This document shows, piece by piece, positions 9,686 through 25,648 of a DNA stretch of 64,000 nucleotides. Position 1 is the first letter of the stretch, and each line of letters starts with the position of its first letter. The notes beneath the pieces were generated by a model, which saw only the letters and a list, made by a program, of their open reading frames with translations, did no database searches and had not been told where the DNA came from. Made by a program: the position numbers and the translations under genes. The DNA is taken from NCBI GenBank assembly GCA_015179025.1, contig WHUX01000053.1, forward strand, positions 186,001 to 250,000, given 5' to 3'. The stretch comes from Terfezia claveryi. Its lineage: Eukaryota; Ascomycota; Pezizomycetes; Pezizales; Pezizaceae.

Positions 9686-12600
9686 ATGTCTCAGCAAAAT
9701 CATCCGAGACGAAGGCAACAATCTGACGCATCATATCGACCTAAAGACTCTTTCCGACAGGAGGAATCTGGGGCGAATCGTAACAATAGGACCCTTGGTG
9801 ATCGGATACATCTGCCTTTGAAAGACCGGCTGGAGCTACCAAATCATCAGGATTACTCCGTTTATAGAGCTGCAGATACAAGCGATAGAATGGACTTCAC
9901 ACAGAGGAATGGCAGATACTTTACACAAGGGGAAGGTGTTCGAGGGAGTCTTGACGAGCGAATTGGTAAATTTCCTGAACATTCCCGTGGCACTAGCGGA
10001 AAGCAGTACGCGCGGAATCGGAGGGAGGAACCAATGAACTATGACGACAAACCAACACAGAGAAATTTTGAGGACAGAGTTTATGTAGATAACCGGACAC
10101 TGGAGGAGCGGATATCGGGAGCCACACCAACATCAGCAAGGAAATCCACCCATAATAATGGGAACGAGGGAAGTGTTAACAAACCTGGAAACAGCAATCC
10201 ACCAAAACAGAGTAAAAAAGGACAGAACAAGGTACACAAGCAGAATATACGGAGCCAGGAATCGGTGGTATCGATGCTTACTGAGCCTCAATTACAGGAA
10301 GAGACCAATGGTGGAACCATAGTGGGTAGGAATACTGGCAGTGGTAAATTAACGACCGCACCTACTGCTGGTACCACATTTGACGAACCCCAGCACAATC
10401 AACCTATCATGAGGCAAGAAGGTGATATGGATGCTCAAATCGCTAAAAAGAATCTACAATTAGAGGGACCTTCAGTTTCCACGGCAACTACAAACACACC
10501 TTCCCCAATTCCTACTTTGACACAAGAACAGTTACGGGAAAGAGTATTGGCCTCAATGCAGAAGAAGAAGGCTCAGGCAGAAGCAAAAGAAAAGGATACA
10601 ACAGCAACTGTTAGCCCATCAAAAGCCAAGCCCACTGTAGCGCTTGATGTAGCCGCAATTCAAGTAAGGTCGCCAAACTTCGAGGAACCCTCGGCCTTAT
10701 CAGCTCTGGAAAGACATCTGAACCCTCCGGTACGCAAGACTGACCCAGAAAGAGAAGAAAGAGATGCCGCGGTTGCTGCTATGTTGGCAGAGGTTCAGGC
10801 ATCTTCCTCGGGCGCTGAAGAAAGAAGAGCGTCTCTTGAGAAAGCTGCCAAAGGTGAAGATAGCCCTACAACAAAGGAAGGTCAGAAAATTGTGATTACG
10901 ATGAATACAGCACAGCAAACAAGTAATGCGGAGGCGATACCAAGCATTAATATACCAAAGCCAATAACTATTATTGCTGACAAAAATCAAAGAATTCTTA
11001 AGGAGGCACATGCTTGTGACAAGAAGACACCAAAGAAAGAACTGGAGGCAGGAAAGGAAAACGATACACAATACCTGCCCTCTGAAAACCAATCAGGAAC
11101 GTCAGTAGCTGCATCGGGGCAATCCGATACTAGGCAGAAGCTAACAAAACTTCCTCCTTTGCAAACCTCAACGCCAGTGTCGCAAACATCCTCTGGCAAG
11201 CCATCATATCGTTATGATAGGTCTGGTGAAGATGATGATTATTGGCGAAAAGAGAGATCTGGTCCATATTCTGCACCAATTCGGCATCATCCCTACAACT
11301 CTGGTAGGCGTTCCAAAGATGGAGATGACATATTTGAGCAGCCAGGCTCTGCAGTCGATCGCCGGGCACGATATTGGGGAGATCGCACTGAAATAGCTGA
11401 ACGTGAGTATAAAAGGCCAGCCGACGAGCTTCGCTGTCGGCTTGAGAAGCAACTCTCACGTACCAATATCAAAGAAGAATACAGTGAAGATATTTACAGA
11501 AATGATGGCAATCGGGAGGAGGAGGCTAGGGATCAGTTTTATGCATCCCAGAGGCTATCACAATTGCCTCCATCAACCCGTGCCCTCCTATCCACCGAAG
11601 ATTATTCCTATCCTCCAGAGTATTCTCCATATAATGCTATACGCTATCTACCAATTCGTGGGGAGGAACATCTGACACGGCAACCTGAATATGATCCTTA
11701 TTACAAGGATTTAGCTGAATGGCTTGAAATTACCGGATTTCATGATGTTGATTACCGACAAACAGCCTTACGCCGTCACAGGGAGCGCGAGTTGGATAGG
11801 CTTTATGCTATGAGAGTTGCAGCTGCTTCTGTGACTACCAGAGGGGATGAAATACCTTCTCCGGTAGATAGACGGGCTGTGAGTGCGTCGAACCTGATGC
11901 CACCCCCGCAGCTGCCAGGACGTGCAGAAAGAGGGAACCCTGACCTTTCACTACGAGCCGCATCACGCATTGGCATGTATACATCCCGGCCTCTACCGCC
12001 ACCCCAGCCGCCATCAGGGCGTCTTGATGATCGTCTACCACCCACTCGTTTTAATGAAGGCTACCGAATTCCTTCTCCTCCCCCTGAAAGTGTGGGGTTG
12101 AAGAGAAGAATTCCACAAGACGAGCAAAATGGGGGGCATCGCCCAGAAAAATCTTCTCGAACTGCATATGAGACACACCCACGGAACTCATCTCCTCGCC
12201 CAGAAGATGAACACTTTGAGTGCCGAGGCGGTCGCCCAGATCCCACGGATGGTGGCCCTAGTCGCCGAGTCCCAGACGTAAAAGAACAGGATGAAGCCCC
12301 TTCACCTCAGTTTTTTAGACGCACAGGGAGGCCAAGCACACCGGTTCGCGAGATTCAAGAAAAGCTCGCAGCTAGATCCCCTAGTCCCAGCAGATTTCAC
12401 GAAAATGAGCAACGAAGGGCTGCATTCAAAGAAGGTGGACCATACAAAGGTCGCTTGACCGAAGATGATCAAGGCGGTAAGCCAGGGAAAAAGCTATATG
12501 AAAAAATTGACCGGCGCGGGGGTTCTCCTGATTCTTCACCAAGGATGGAAAAGGGTTTTTATAGAGGTCGAGGTGGGTATAACAATTCAGCAAGATATCA

Positions 12601-12865
12601 ACAAATGGGCAATGATCATCGGTCCCAATTTGGACATGAATATGATGACGGCTTCAGGTCCCCTGGACGTGGAAACTTCGGGTACCGGCGGGGCTCCTTT
12701 GACGATTCTAGGAGAAAGTCAGGATATGGCCGTGGGAGTGGTGATCATGGAAGGGATTGGTATAACAGAGGTGAACGTAGGGAAAAACCACCGGCCAGCA
12801 GGAGTAACTTGGGCTCAGATCAAATGGATGTTGATAGCTCTTCTGGAGCAATAAGTACTGGTTAG
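9686..12865 (+). CDS. Disordered RGG-rich protein, possibly RNA-binding
   Basis: An uninterrupted 1059-codon frame with no recognised enzymatic domain. The N-terminal 140 residues repeat a [ST]-L-x-[DE]-R-I element: TLGDRI (about residue 36), SLDERI (about 91) and TLEERI (about 135). Residues about 140-640 are charged, low in hydrophobics and rich in Pro, Ser and Glu, with a basic-acidic coil around 280-400 (QLRERVLASMQKKKAQAEAK). The only segment that looks folded is about residues 668-710, around EYDPYYKDLAEWLEITGF and RRHRERELDRLYA; I recall similar short blocks in other fungal proteins but cannot name a domain. The last 150 residues are RG/RGG/YG-rich (FYRGRGGYNN, GYRRGSFDD), typical of RNA-associated proteins, and end MDVDSSSGAISTG. 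Nuclear RNA binding is an inference from composition. The ATG at 9686 follows a pyrimidine-rich leader. Confidence 0.8.
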   Translation: MSQQNHPRRRQQSDASYRPKDSFRQEESGANRNNRTLGDRIHLPLKDRLELPNHQDYSVYRAADTSDRMDFTQRNGRYFTQGEGVRGSLDERIGKFPEHSRGTSGKQYARNRREEPMNYDDKPTQRNFEDRVYVDNRTLEERISGATPTSARKSTHNNGNEGSVNKPGNSNPPKQSKKGQNKVHKQNIRSQESVVSMLTEPQLQEETNGGTIVGRNTGSGKLTTAPTAGTTFDEPQHNQPIMRQEGDMDAQIAKKNLQLEGPSVSTATTNTPSPIPTLTQEQLRERVLASMQKKKAQAEAKEKDTTATVSPSKAKPTVALDVAAIQVRSPNFEEPSALSALERHLNPPVRKTDPEREERDAAVAAMLAEVQASSSGAEERRASLEKAAKGEDSPTTKEGQKIVITMNTAQQTSNAEAIPSINIPKPITIIADKNQRILKEAHACDKKTPKKELEAGKENDTQYLPSENQSGTSVAASGQSDTRQKLTKLPPLQTSTPVSQTSSGKPSYRYDRSGEDDDYWRKERSGPYSAPIRHHPYNSGRRSKDGDDIFEQPGSAVDRRARYWGDRTEIAEREYKRPADELRCRLEKQLSRTNIKEEYSEDIYRNDGNREEEARDQFYASQRLSQLPPSTRALLSTEDYSYPPEYSPYNAIRYLPIRGEEHLTRQPEYDPYYKDLAEWLEITGFHDVDYRQTALRRHRERELDRLYAMRVAAASVTTRGDEIPSPVDRRAVSASNLMPPPQLPGRAERGNPDLSLRAASRIGMYTSRPLPPPQPPSGRLDDRLPPTRFNEGYRIPSPPPESVGLKRRIPQDEQNGGHRPEKSSRTAYETHPRNSSPRPEDEHFECRGGRPDPTDGGPSRRVPDVKEQDEAPSPQFFRRTGRPSTPVREIQEKLAARSPSPSRFHENEQRRAAFKEGGPYKGRLTEDDQGGKPGKKLYEKIDRRGGSPDSSPRMEKGFYRGRGGYNNSARYQQMGNDHRSQFGHEYDDGFRSPGRGNFGYRRGSFDDSRRKSGYGRGSGDHGRDWYNRGERREKPPASRSNLGSDQMDVDSSSGAISTG

Positions 12866-13923
12866 CATATAATGTTACCTATAATTGTCTCTCTTATGCT
12901 GACCGAGATCTATCCACCAACAGACACTAGATATTTTATTGTTAAGAGCTTTAATCATGATAATGTCATACATGCTCAAAGAGACGTATATTAGCACTAC
13001 CGGTCCCACCCAGGTTTATTGTCACCTAACCTTTTGTGAACAGGGCATCTGGGCTACCCAAGAGAAAAACGCAGAGATATTTAGTGAAGCATTCAATACA
13101 GCACGAGATGTCATTCTGATATTTTCGGTGAATAAAAGTGGCAAGTTTCAAGGCTACGTACGTACTCTCCTTGTCAGCGGTTTCATGTTATACCTCTCTG
13201 CATTTCTCGACAGAGTGCTAAATGTGGAAGGTAAAGGCGCGGATGGAATCCGGCCCTGGGACAGCAGAAATGCCTCTATGGACTAAGGGCTTGCTTTGGC
13301 AGTCTTCTGGGGCATTTTATATCCGATGGATCACCATCTGTGATGTTGGTTTTTACCACCTCGCCTCACTGCTTAACCGGATGAATGAAGACCAGCCCGT
13401 TTTCATTGGCCGGGACGGTCAGGAAATCGATCCTGAGACTGGAGCAAAACTTTGTAGCATTGTGGATGAGGGGCGGATTCAATGAACCGAAAACCCATTA
13501 ACGATTGTGGACACAAACATGGGGGAGGGATGTAGAGCTAAACCCAACATATCTCTTTCACGTACCATTTTGATGCTTACCTTCAGTTATTTATTTTCGA
13601 TGTAGCATATAATTGCTTTCATTACATGAGTTTTAATCTTACAAGCGTCATTCGGCATGGGTAACGTTAGTTATTTGAAATGGAGACAATTAGTTCGCTG
13701 GAGATGTGCTGTCGCCAAGCCTTGTTACTTTTGAACCTCCATCTGTCCTCTTCATGTCTGGTCCCTTTAACACTACCGGCCGGAGACATTAAACTCACCC
13801 AATTACGCTGTTACGTTATACGACCTAGGGCTTGGGAAGCTGAATTTACGACGATTCAACCCACACATATTCATTCAACACCCCCCCCCCCACAATTCCA
13901 GATTACGGAAAGAAGTTTCCATT
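12866..13923. other. Intergenic between the RGG protein gene and SEC27
   Basis: No gene is supported. A frame ending at 13485 contains a plausible-looking tail (NEDQPVFIGRDGQEIDPETG) without matching exons on either side, so I did not call it. A run of about 11 C lies at 13880-13891, roughly 35 bases before the SEC27 start codon, in what should be its 5' untranslated leader. Confidence 0.45.
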
Positions 13924-16878
13924 ATGCGGTTGGACGTTAAGGTGTGTTTCTGAATTGACACAGCTGAGGAGAGCTGTAGAAGTTCTGACTGGGACCTTCA
14001 TTGACATAGCTTGTGGTGTGCTTTTTAGAGACAACTATTTGCCCGGTCAGATCGAGTCAAGGGGATTGATTTCCATCCTACTGAAGCATGGGTAGGAATC
14101 CCGCTTCTACCCAGAGAGGTTGCCTCATTACTTCTGAAGCTAATAGCAAGATTTTAGGTATTGACAACACTCTATAGTGGTATGGATCCTCCTCTAAGGT
14201 TGTCATCCGAGGAGATTTCGGAGCGCCACAGGCGTCTATCTGGCTTTAGTAGTTTAACTGACAGGAGCTATAGGACATGTACACATCTGGTCATATGAGA
14301 CGCAGGTAGCTATTTATTCTGTACACAGTCGTAACAGGAACGCTAATCCAAGGGTCATAGGCTATTATCAAAACGTTCGAAGTTACCGATGTACCCGTAC
14401 GAGCTGGTCGATTCATTGCCCGGAAAAACTGGCTTGCCGTAGGATCAGATGATTTCCACTTACGAGTTTACAACTACAACACGGCGGAGAAGATCACCGC
14501 GTTTGAAGCACATCCCGACTATATTCGTGCGATTGTCGTTCACCCAACTCAGCCATTTGTTTTGACTGCTAGTGATGATATGACTATCAAATTATGGGAT
14601 TGGGAGAAAGGGTGGAAATGTGTTCAGACCTTTGAGGGACACAGCCACTATGTTATGAGTTTGGCTATTAATCCGAAGGATACGAACACCTTTGCAAGTG
14701 CTTGTTTGGATAGGACGGTGAAGATTTGGAGTCTCGGTGGAAGTGGAACTGCAAATATTACACTGGAAGCACATGATACTAAGGGCGTCAACCATGTCGA
14801 CTACTACCCAGCAGCGGATAAACCCTATATACTTACCACATCAGATGACAGGACTGTGAAGATTTGGGATTACACCACGAAATCTTTGATTGTCACATTG
14901 GAGGGGCATACGAGCAATGTATCATTCGCTTGTTACCACCCCGAGTTGCCTGTCATCATTTCAGGGTCGGAGGATGGCACTGTGAAGATTTGGCATGCAA
15001 ATACTTATAGGCTGGAGCAGACTCTGAGCTATGGTTTGGAGAGGGCGTGGTGCGTGGCGTACCAGAGGGGCAAGAATGCACTGGCTATGGGCTTTGACGA
15101 AGGATGTGTAGTGGTGAGGATGGGTAGGGAGGAACCAGCAGTCAGTATGGATACCAGCGGAAAGGTAGTTTGGGCGAAGCATAATGAGGTTTTAACGACT
15201 GTGATTAAGCCGAGTGGTAAGCCGCTCTGTCCCAGGCCCTCACTGTTGTACTCACCACGGAAATAGACGTCTCTGTGAAAGATAACGAACCTCTGGTACT
15301 TCCCACGAAAGATCTTGGATCTTGTGAAATCTACCCTCAGTCGTTACAACATTCCGCCAATGGGCGTTTCGTTTCAGTCTGTGGTGATGGGGAATATATT
15401 ATCTACACTGCTCTGGCATGGAGGAATAAGGCCTTCGGACAGGCCCTTGACTTTGCCTGGGGGAGCAAGGATAACAGCAACGATTACGCCATTAGAGAGA
15501 GTAGCACAAGCGTGAAGATATTCAAGAACTTTAAGGAAAGGCCCGGTGGATTGGATATGGGATTTGCCGTAGAAGGGTTAATGGGTGGCGTATTGTTGGG
15601 TGTAAGAGGATCGGGAGTGGTGGGTCTGTTTGACTGGGACACTGGTGCGATGGTTCGAAGGATAGATGTCGTTCCGAATAATGTAAGCATCTCGGCACCA
15701 GGCTTTGTGTACGATCAAGGACAGAGATATTTACAAGCATTGCTGCAGATTTACTGGTCGGAAAATGGAGAGCTTGTCACTCTTGCTTGTGATGACTCCT
15801 TCTATGTGTTACGGTTCAACAGAGATGAATATGCCGCTGCAGTTCAAGCCGGAACTGTTGAGGACGATGGAGTTGAAGCAGCGTTTGAGCTTGTGACAGA
15901 AATCAGTGAAACGTAAGTTCAATTTGACTACCATAGTGAATTTTTCGTCTAACAGATTCGTGCAGTGTCCGCACCGGACAATGGGTTGGTGACTGTTTCA
16001 TTTATACAAATTCCACCAACCGTCTAAATTATCTAGTTGGTGATATGACCTACACCATTTCTCACTTTGATGCCTCCATGTATCTGCTTGGCTATATTCC
16101 ACGGGATGGTCGTCTCTACCTCGCTGATAAGGATGTCAATATTGTCTCCTTTGCTCTATCACTTTCCGTGGTTGAGTATCAGACAGTTGTGCTAAGAGGT
16201 GACATGGATGCTGCAGCAGAACTACTTGACGCAGTCCCATTAGATCAAAGGAATAAGATCGCAAGATTCCTCGAAGGACAAGGCTACAAAGAACTTGCTC
16301 TGGAAATTGCTACAGACCCCGAGCATCGATTCGATCTAGCTCTTGCACTTGGAGATCTTGATATTGCATTGGAGATGGCTCGGGAGACGGATGCCGAGCA
16401 TAAATGGAAGACTGTTGGCGACGCCGCACTCGCTGCATGGAATATCACCCTTGCAGAGGAGTGCTTCAAGGCCGGAAAAGATCTCGGCTCTCTCCTACTT
16501 CTCCGGACTGCCACAGGCGATGTTGTGGGTCTAAAGGAGCTTGCGGAAATGGCTGATGAAGCGGGCCTGAACAATATTGCATTCTCGTGCTTATGGCAGA
16601 TTGGAGATGTGGAAGCTTGCATAAATCTACTAACTAAAACTGGAAGGACACCTGAGGCTGCGTTGTTGGCGAAGACGTATAAACCAAGTTTGGCCCAGGC
16701 GGTAACTAAAAAGTGGAAGGCTGAATTAGGGGAGAAGAATAAAAAGGTGGCGGATATGGTTGCGGTGCCCAGGGAGGATGAGGCTTTGTTCCCTAGGTGG
16801 CGTGAATATCTAGCGTTGGAGAAGGAAGGAGAGGTGGATCTCATTGAGGTGGATGAAGCGGAGGTCAATGAAGAATAA
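13924..16878 (+). CDS. SEC27: Coatomer beta-prime subunit (COPI)
   Basis: Beta-prime COP is part of the cage subcomplex of the COPI coat and recognises KKxx retrieval signals in Golgi-to-ER traffic. Seven exons join in frame to about 849 aa: 13924-13941, 14029-14091, 14158-14179, 14274-14305, 14361-15216, 15267-15912 and 15966-16878. The start MRLDVKRQLFARSDRVKGID is the usual N terminus of the family. WD repeats follow, visible as SDDFHLRVYNYNTAEKI, SDDMTIKLWDWEKGW, CLDRTVKIWSLGGS, SDDRTVKIWDYTTKS and SEDGTVKIWHANTYR. The second half is the helical solenoid (AELLDAVPLDQRNKIARFLE, ALEIATDPEHRFDLALALG). The C terminus is acidic. Length and order match the family (yeast Sec27 is somewhat longer). 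The first four exons are very short, which makes automatic calling of this N terminus error-prone. Confidence 0.96.
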
Positions 16879-17242
16879 AGCGGGATATACATGGATGGTG
16901 GATGTGTTTTGGGCATTGATGGGGGGCTATTGGGTCGATTAGAGCGGTAGGGTGCACATACTTTGTCTCTTTTTTATTTAGTAGACCAGAGATTAAAATA
17001 TCATTTACATCACCATTGTTGGTAGTGTCGATAAAGGATTAACTTTGACTCTCCTTGCTACTATAGGCAAACGAAAAAAACAGCGTCTTACTCAGCGGAA
17101 TATAACAATCCACAATATTTTTCAATTGAGGCTGATTAAACCATTAATTCACCCCATTACATACCGCTTCCCCATGGTCCTTCCAGTGTTATACGGGATG
17201 GGCAACATCTGCACCATGGTCTCCCCTCCCGTATACCACGGC
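16879..17242. other. Convergent 3' intergenic region
   Basis: SEC27 (plus) and the complex I subunit gene (minus) converge here with 364 bases between stop codons. No gene or repeat was seen. It presumably holds both polyadenylation regions; AATAAAGC at 16872 overlaps the SEC27 stop. Confidence 0.5.
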
Positions 17243-17693
17243 TTAAAGTATTCGTTCCTCAATCTGCCATCCCATAATTTAGTCATCCCGGATAGATTGG
17301 ACTTCCATGGAGGATTGGGCACGTGGAACGCACCTTCCATATACTATTCGTTTCGAATCCCGGAGGAGCCTTCGGGTCGTCTCTCTGTCCCCGTAGCGAA
17401 CCTGTCAAGCGAGCATCCCGTTCCATCACTATCACCAATATGTCAGATTACTGTTGGTGCAAGGCTATTCCGTCTAAATGGGGAAAGTACTCAACTAGAA
17501 TTGATGTTAGTTAACTAGGTAGCTTGGGAAGATTGGTAGTAGTGACACATACTCTGTCCCAGGTATCAAGACTGCGCCTGGCCCTCTTTCCCTCGTTGTT
17601 GTAGTTCCTGAAGGCAGACATTCCGGCACCGGTGGCGCCAAACATGACCAACATGATCCCGTAAGGGATGAGTGATTCGAAGGGGACGGGCAT
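17243..17693 (-). CDS. Complex I MWFE-type subunit (NDUFA1-like)
   Basis: A small accessory subunit of mitochondrial NADH:ubiquinone oxidoreductase with one membrane helix. The start MPVPFESLIPYGIMLVMF at 17693 gives the short N terminus and helix seen in fungal MWFE proteins, followed by TGAGMSAFRNYNNEGKRARR and LDTWDR. The second exon (about 17428-17334) encodes MERDARLTGSLRGQ and PPGFETNSIWK. The third (17263-17243) encodes IEERIL and a stop. Total length is about 86 aa, normal for the family. The first donor is uncertain. The consensus-looking GTATGT (17552) gives a phase mismatch with the only acceptor that restores the frame, whereas GTGTCA four bases on (first exon ending 17549) joins cleanly. 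It converges with SEC27 and shares a divergent upstream region with the MYST gene. Confidence 0.85.
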
Positions 17694-18564
17694 GGCGGTG
17701 GGAGTGGGTTTTTCAGGATCCGAAAAATATGCCTGGGGGCTTCTGTTACACATTGCCCGTTGTCAGCTGAATTGCCACCTGCAAATAGCAGTGACGGTGC
17801 TCACCTTCAGTCGCTGGTAGCGCTGCTGCTTGAGCTTCAGGCGTCTCCGGGGGTTGTTTCCTGCGACCTGTTGCGATACTTACTTCCGGTGGGGGGTGCG
17901 GCTCGCCACGCTCACATCTACGCATACTCGCGCGCAGCACACAGCACTCCCGCCGCGCCAATAAGAATATGTGCGGACGCTTGGCAAATGGGTTAGGTGA
18001 TCACCCCCAACCCAACCGACCGTATCCCTCACTTTGGCAACAGGGGGCAAAACGAGTGCTTATATGCGAACGGCTTTACGAGTTTATTCCGACCACAAGC
18101 ACGAAGAATACTGGCTTACAGCTTCCCCACTGAACCCTCGACTGACAAAAAAAGTCTGTCGTGTCCCTAGCCCATCCAGTCGCTACCGAGTTTGCCTGAA
18201 CCTTTTTCTGAAAGACCGGCATTTGGTAAAGAGACGAGAAAACAGCGAAGTACGACCGCGTTCTGGCGGTGATACAGCCGAGCGTGGTTGGGATCAAACC
18301 GTGTGACCAGACAAGGCAGCCGAAATATACCCTATCCACGATTGAGAAGGTTTGCCAGTGCATCTACCCGCTGGTGTTGTCGATACCCAACCATTGAGCA
18401 ACCCACGCATATTCCCCCCCGACCATCAACCCCCTGGACGGAACATTTCCAACGTTTCCTGCAGTGTAGACAAACTCGCATTTTCATCAGCAGAATCCCT
18501 GAGGCTCGTGCAATATAATATCTGCACGTCTTGTTACGGGTTGTAGGGACCCAGAAGAGAGCCG
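17694..18564. other. Divergent promoter region
   Basis: The 871 bases separate the start codons of the complex I subunit (minus) and the MYST acetyltransferase (plus), so both promoters should lie here. The part at 17850-17960 is GC-rich, while 18400-18425 has a C-rich run. No recognised binding site or repeat was found. Short overlapping frames on both strands are noise. Confidence 0.5.
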
Positions 18565-22539
<3,975 letters not shown>

Positions 22540-25500
22540 ATGGGCTCTTTTCTTCAGTCGTTTACATGGGCGTTCAAAAAATTTGTGCCATATTCATTTC
22601 CTCACCTGGCCCTACCCCATACCAGGGCATTGTTGTTCATTAACGTGTAGTATTAGTAGCTCAGACCACTTTCTTCTTACTGCCGTTCTTTTTTTTGCTC
22701 CATTATATTTGTGCTTTTGTTACTTAAGGGAAAGAATCATCATAATACTTGGGGGAATCAAAGGGCTTGGGTGTCATTGAAACTATTTGGGTTGCTTTGT
22801 ATGGCTTGTTCATTCACAAAGATCTGTTTTCTTATATATGTTGGGTTTTGGGCGTTTTATTTTTTGTCAATACTTTATGTGCTACTAAGCTGGTTTTTAT
22901 TTATTCCATGTGTTCCACTTTCTCCAGCTACCCCACTATCCGATATCTTAAACATCACATATCTACTTCAACAATACCAGATCACCTTGAATATCTTTTT
23001 CCTCTAGGAGGGCGAGTTGCCCTGTTATACCTTGCTTCCATTCTCCCGGTGGCAGTGAAACGTGGATGGCTGGTACATTCTTCATTCATAACGAGTCCTC
23101 ATAACTTATACGTAGAAAAAAAAAACCAACATTATTCGCCGCCCCCCCGGCGCTAGACACCATGTTCAAAAGATCTACTCGCTCGAAAGCCGAATTGAAA
23201 AAAAGTGTCTCAAGTGACTTCTCGAGGGTATACACATACACACACACCAACGTCGCTTCTTACAGCAAGGCGCCGCCCCCCCCCCTGAATGAACAACATT
23301 CAGATACCTAAGTAGATCAAATATAATTGTTTTTTTTGTTTTTTTTGGTTACTTTTTACTAGGGATGGGATGAGAAGTGTGTCTTTGTATGTCATATGTC
23401 TCAGGAAGGTGGTTATTGGCCATGAGCGGGTTTGTCCACAGGGAAACTTTTGTTCCACCTAGAGTTGTTCATTATAAAAGGGTAAGGGCCACGGTATTTG
23501 TGAGATAGGGCTCAGCATGTATATATGTGTGTGTGTGAGCCAGGAAATGGTGTGAATACATTGATATGAACTAATTGATCTAGCCATTTCATTCCCCCAT
23601 TATTATTCGCATGCGGTGGGGTAAGAGAAGCATCATGTATGTTTTTTGACTTTGGTTCTGCTGATTCCCCGCTTCCCCAGATTGTGTTGTGAAAGTCTCA
23701 CTATGTCATGAGGGCTTCCGGGCGAGGACGGGTATGGAATACGTATTTGTCTCCATGCGGACACTAGCCCTACTATGTATCCTAGGTAGGTGCCCAGTCT
23801 TCAGTTAATTTTTTAGAAAAAGTAATCATCAGTGAGAAAAAACTCAAGTACCGTTCTGGAACATTCATGGCTGCCGGTAACTATATACATTGAGAACGTA
23901 TGGAGTAAAAACATAATAATATGTATTAGCTAGCTCCGGTGTAGTACAGTAATATAATGTAATGCTGGATTACTTTCCCCTTACCCACCTTCCACCTGTT
24001 CCTCGTCACATTCTGCATCCCCCTCTTTTCGTCCCCCAACTGAATCCTTGCGAGACCGCACCATATCCCCACGCGAGTAAGAGATTGTTGAATGAGCCCG
24101 AATTCATCTACTAGTAACCACAATAACTCCATGAATGTTAAACTGACAATATAGAAAATGGTTATCCACGGTTTGTGAAAAGCTACAAAAATATATTATA
24201 TCACAAATAAATATAAAAAGCACTAGGAGATTCAGCACAGGAATAGTGTACTTATTTCAGAGATGCTGCAGTATGGAGGCAGAGTACATGTGCAGAACGG
24301 TGTGGACACGACTCTCGCGCAGAGTCTAAAAACGCACCATAGTTACATTGTAACGCGGGTATTACCCAAAATCTAATTAGCCTCCGCTATGTCTAGCCAA
24401 AAGGAAGATAGAAATACGATCGTGTTGTAGGGTATTTACGTACGTTACTTTAACTTTACCTTCCTAGGTACTTGGTACCTAGGTTGGGAGGTGTACCAGG
24501 TCGAAATGAAGGCGAAGGAATCGGTACCACAACATTCTTCTCACCTCTAACCAGGATAACCCTCAACCTAGCTCAACAAACGCCGTCTCCTCCTCCCTGG
24601 AGTTGAATTTTTGTTCCTAGCCACTGCCGATAATTTACTTGCACGACCAGGATACCAAGGGATAGCTCCGGGTGCCAGCTCGGGCACAATCTGTATTGCA
24701 CACAGGGTACAATCCTAGACCCCGGAAAAGGTAAGTAAGCAATTGACCACTTTTGTCAGTCAAAGCTCCAGCACAAGGGCGTAAATCTGAATCCAAGTGG
24801 ATGTTTTGACACCACTAAATGTGCAGTTGGTCGACAGGGATCTAGGAGTCCGGGGTTATGCTGCGTGCGTTATGTGCAGCACACACAAACCAGCAATATG
24901 AACGAGGGTATAAAGAAAAGAAAATACATACATTTACACCACCACTACGCAACAGACCCATGCTGATCAATATTGAGCCAGACTGTGCAGATTGATATTC
25001 ATGGTCACGCCGGTGTCAATGCACTGTAAAGTAAAGTGGGTATGCGTTATGCATGCAGCGCACGCCCCACCACCACTACGCTCGCTCAAGTGGAAAGGTG
25101 ACTGGTAGCGGGGCCGTGCTCGATTGGTGGGATGATTGAATTAAGGAAGGACAGTTAATCAATCATACTGGTAATAAGTAGAAGGAAAGATAGGAAAAAA
25201 GAAATAGGAAAGTGACATGATGCCTTCCAAATTCCGGTAGAGTAGGCTTCAAGTCAGGTTGGGATCAGGGCTGCAGATATTATTACTTGTGACTCAGCTG
25301 ATAATCATGATGTAAATATTCTTTAGATAACCTCTGTTGAGAAATAATAGTGGGAGTGGGAAGAAATGGTAAGCAAGAAAACTAAGGATCGTCAGCTTAT
25401 TCGAAGATCCGGAGGGAGATTGGAACGGAACATAGTACATTACCCACACAACAAGGGGCATTGACAGGAGGGCAGTAGTGTACCTCTAATTTAATACCAG

Positions 25501-25648
25501 GGTGCGCCCTTTTCTAGGCAGACAAATACTCTCGTAAATCAAACTCTCAGTTTCATAAAAAATCATGTATATCATTATCCCTCATCCAATAAAATAAACG
25601 CTGAAGACAAAGGATAACTCCCCGCAGCTCTCTTACATTTCCACTATT
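22540..25648. other. 3.1-kb convergent intergenic region
   Basis: The MYST gene (plus) and SEC39 (minus) converge on this region. No coding sequence was recognised; the 22517-23156 open frames are T-rich and hydrophobic by composition only. Low-complexity patches occur: CA repeats near 23231-23249, a C run near 23273-23285, T runs near 23329-23348 and TG repeats near 23525-23538. The sequence near 24400-25100 has no feature I can name. Length is unusual for a convergent gap, so an unrecognised non-coding gene or a decayed element cannot be excluded. Confidence 0.45.

Noticed and set aside
10700..11459. Several minus-strand frames of 70-130 codons
   Set aside because: They lie opposite the 1059-codon gene and are shadows of its codon use.
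13222..13485. Frame ending in NEDQPVFIGRDGQEIDPETG
   Set aside because: The tail looks protein-like, but I found no matching upstream exon or plausible start and no family.
22711..23156. Hydrophobic frames resembling a small membrane protein
   Set aside because: T-rich DNA downstream of the MYST gene encodes Phe/Leu/Ile by composition; two frames overlap and neither has a family pattern.
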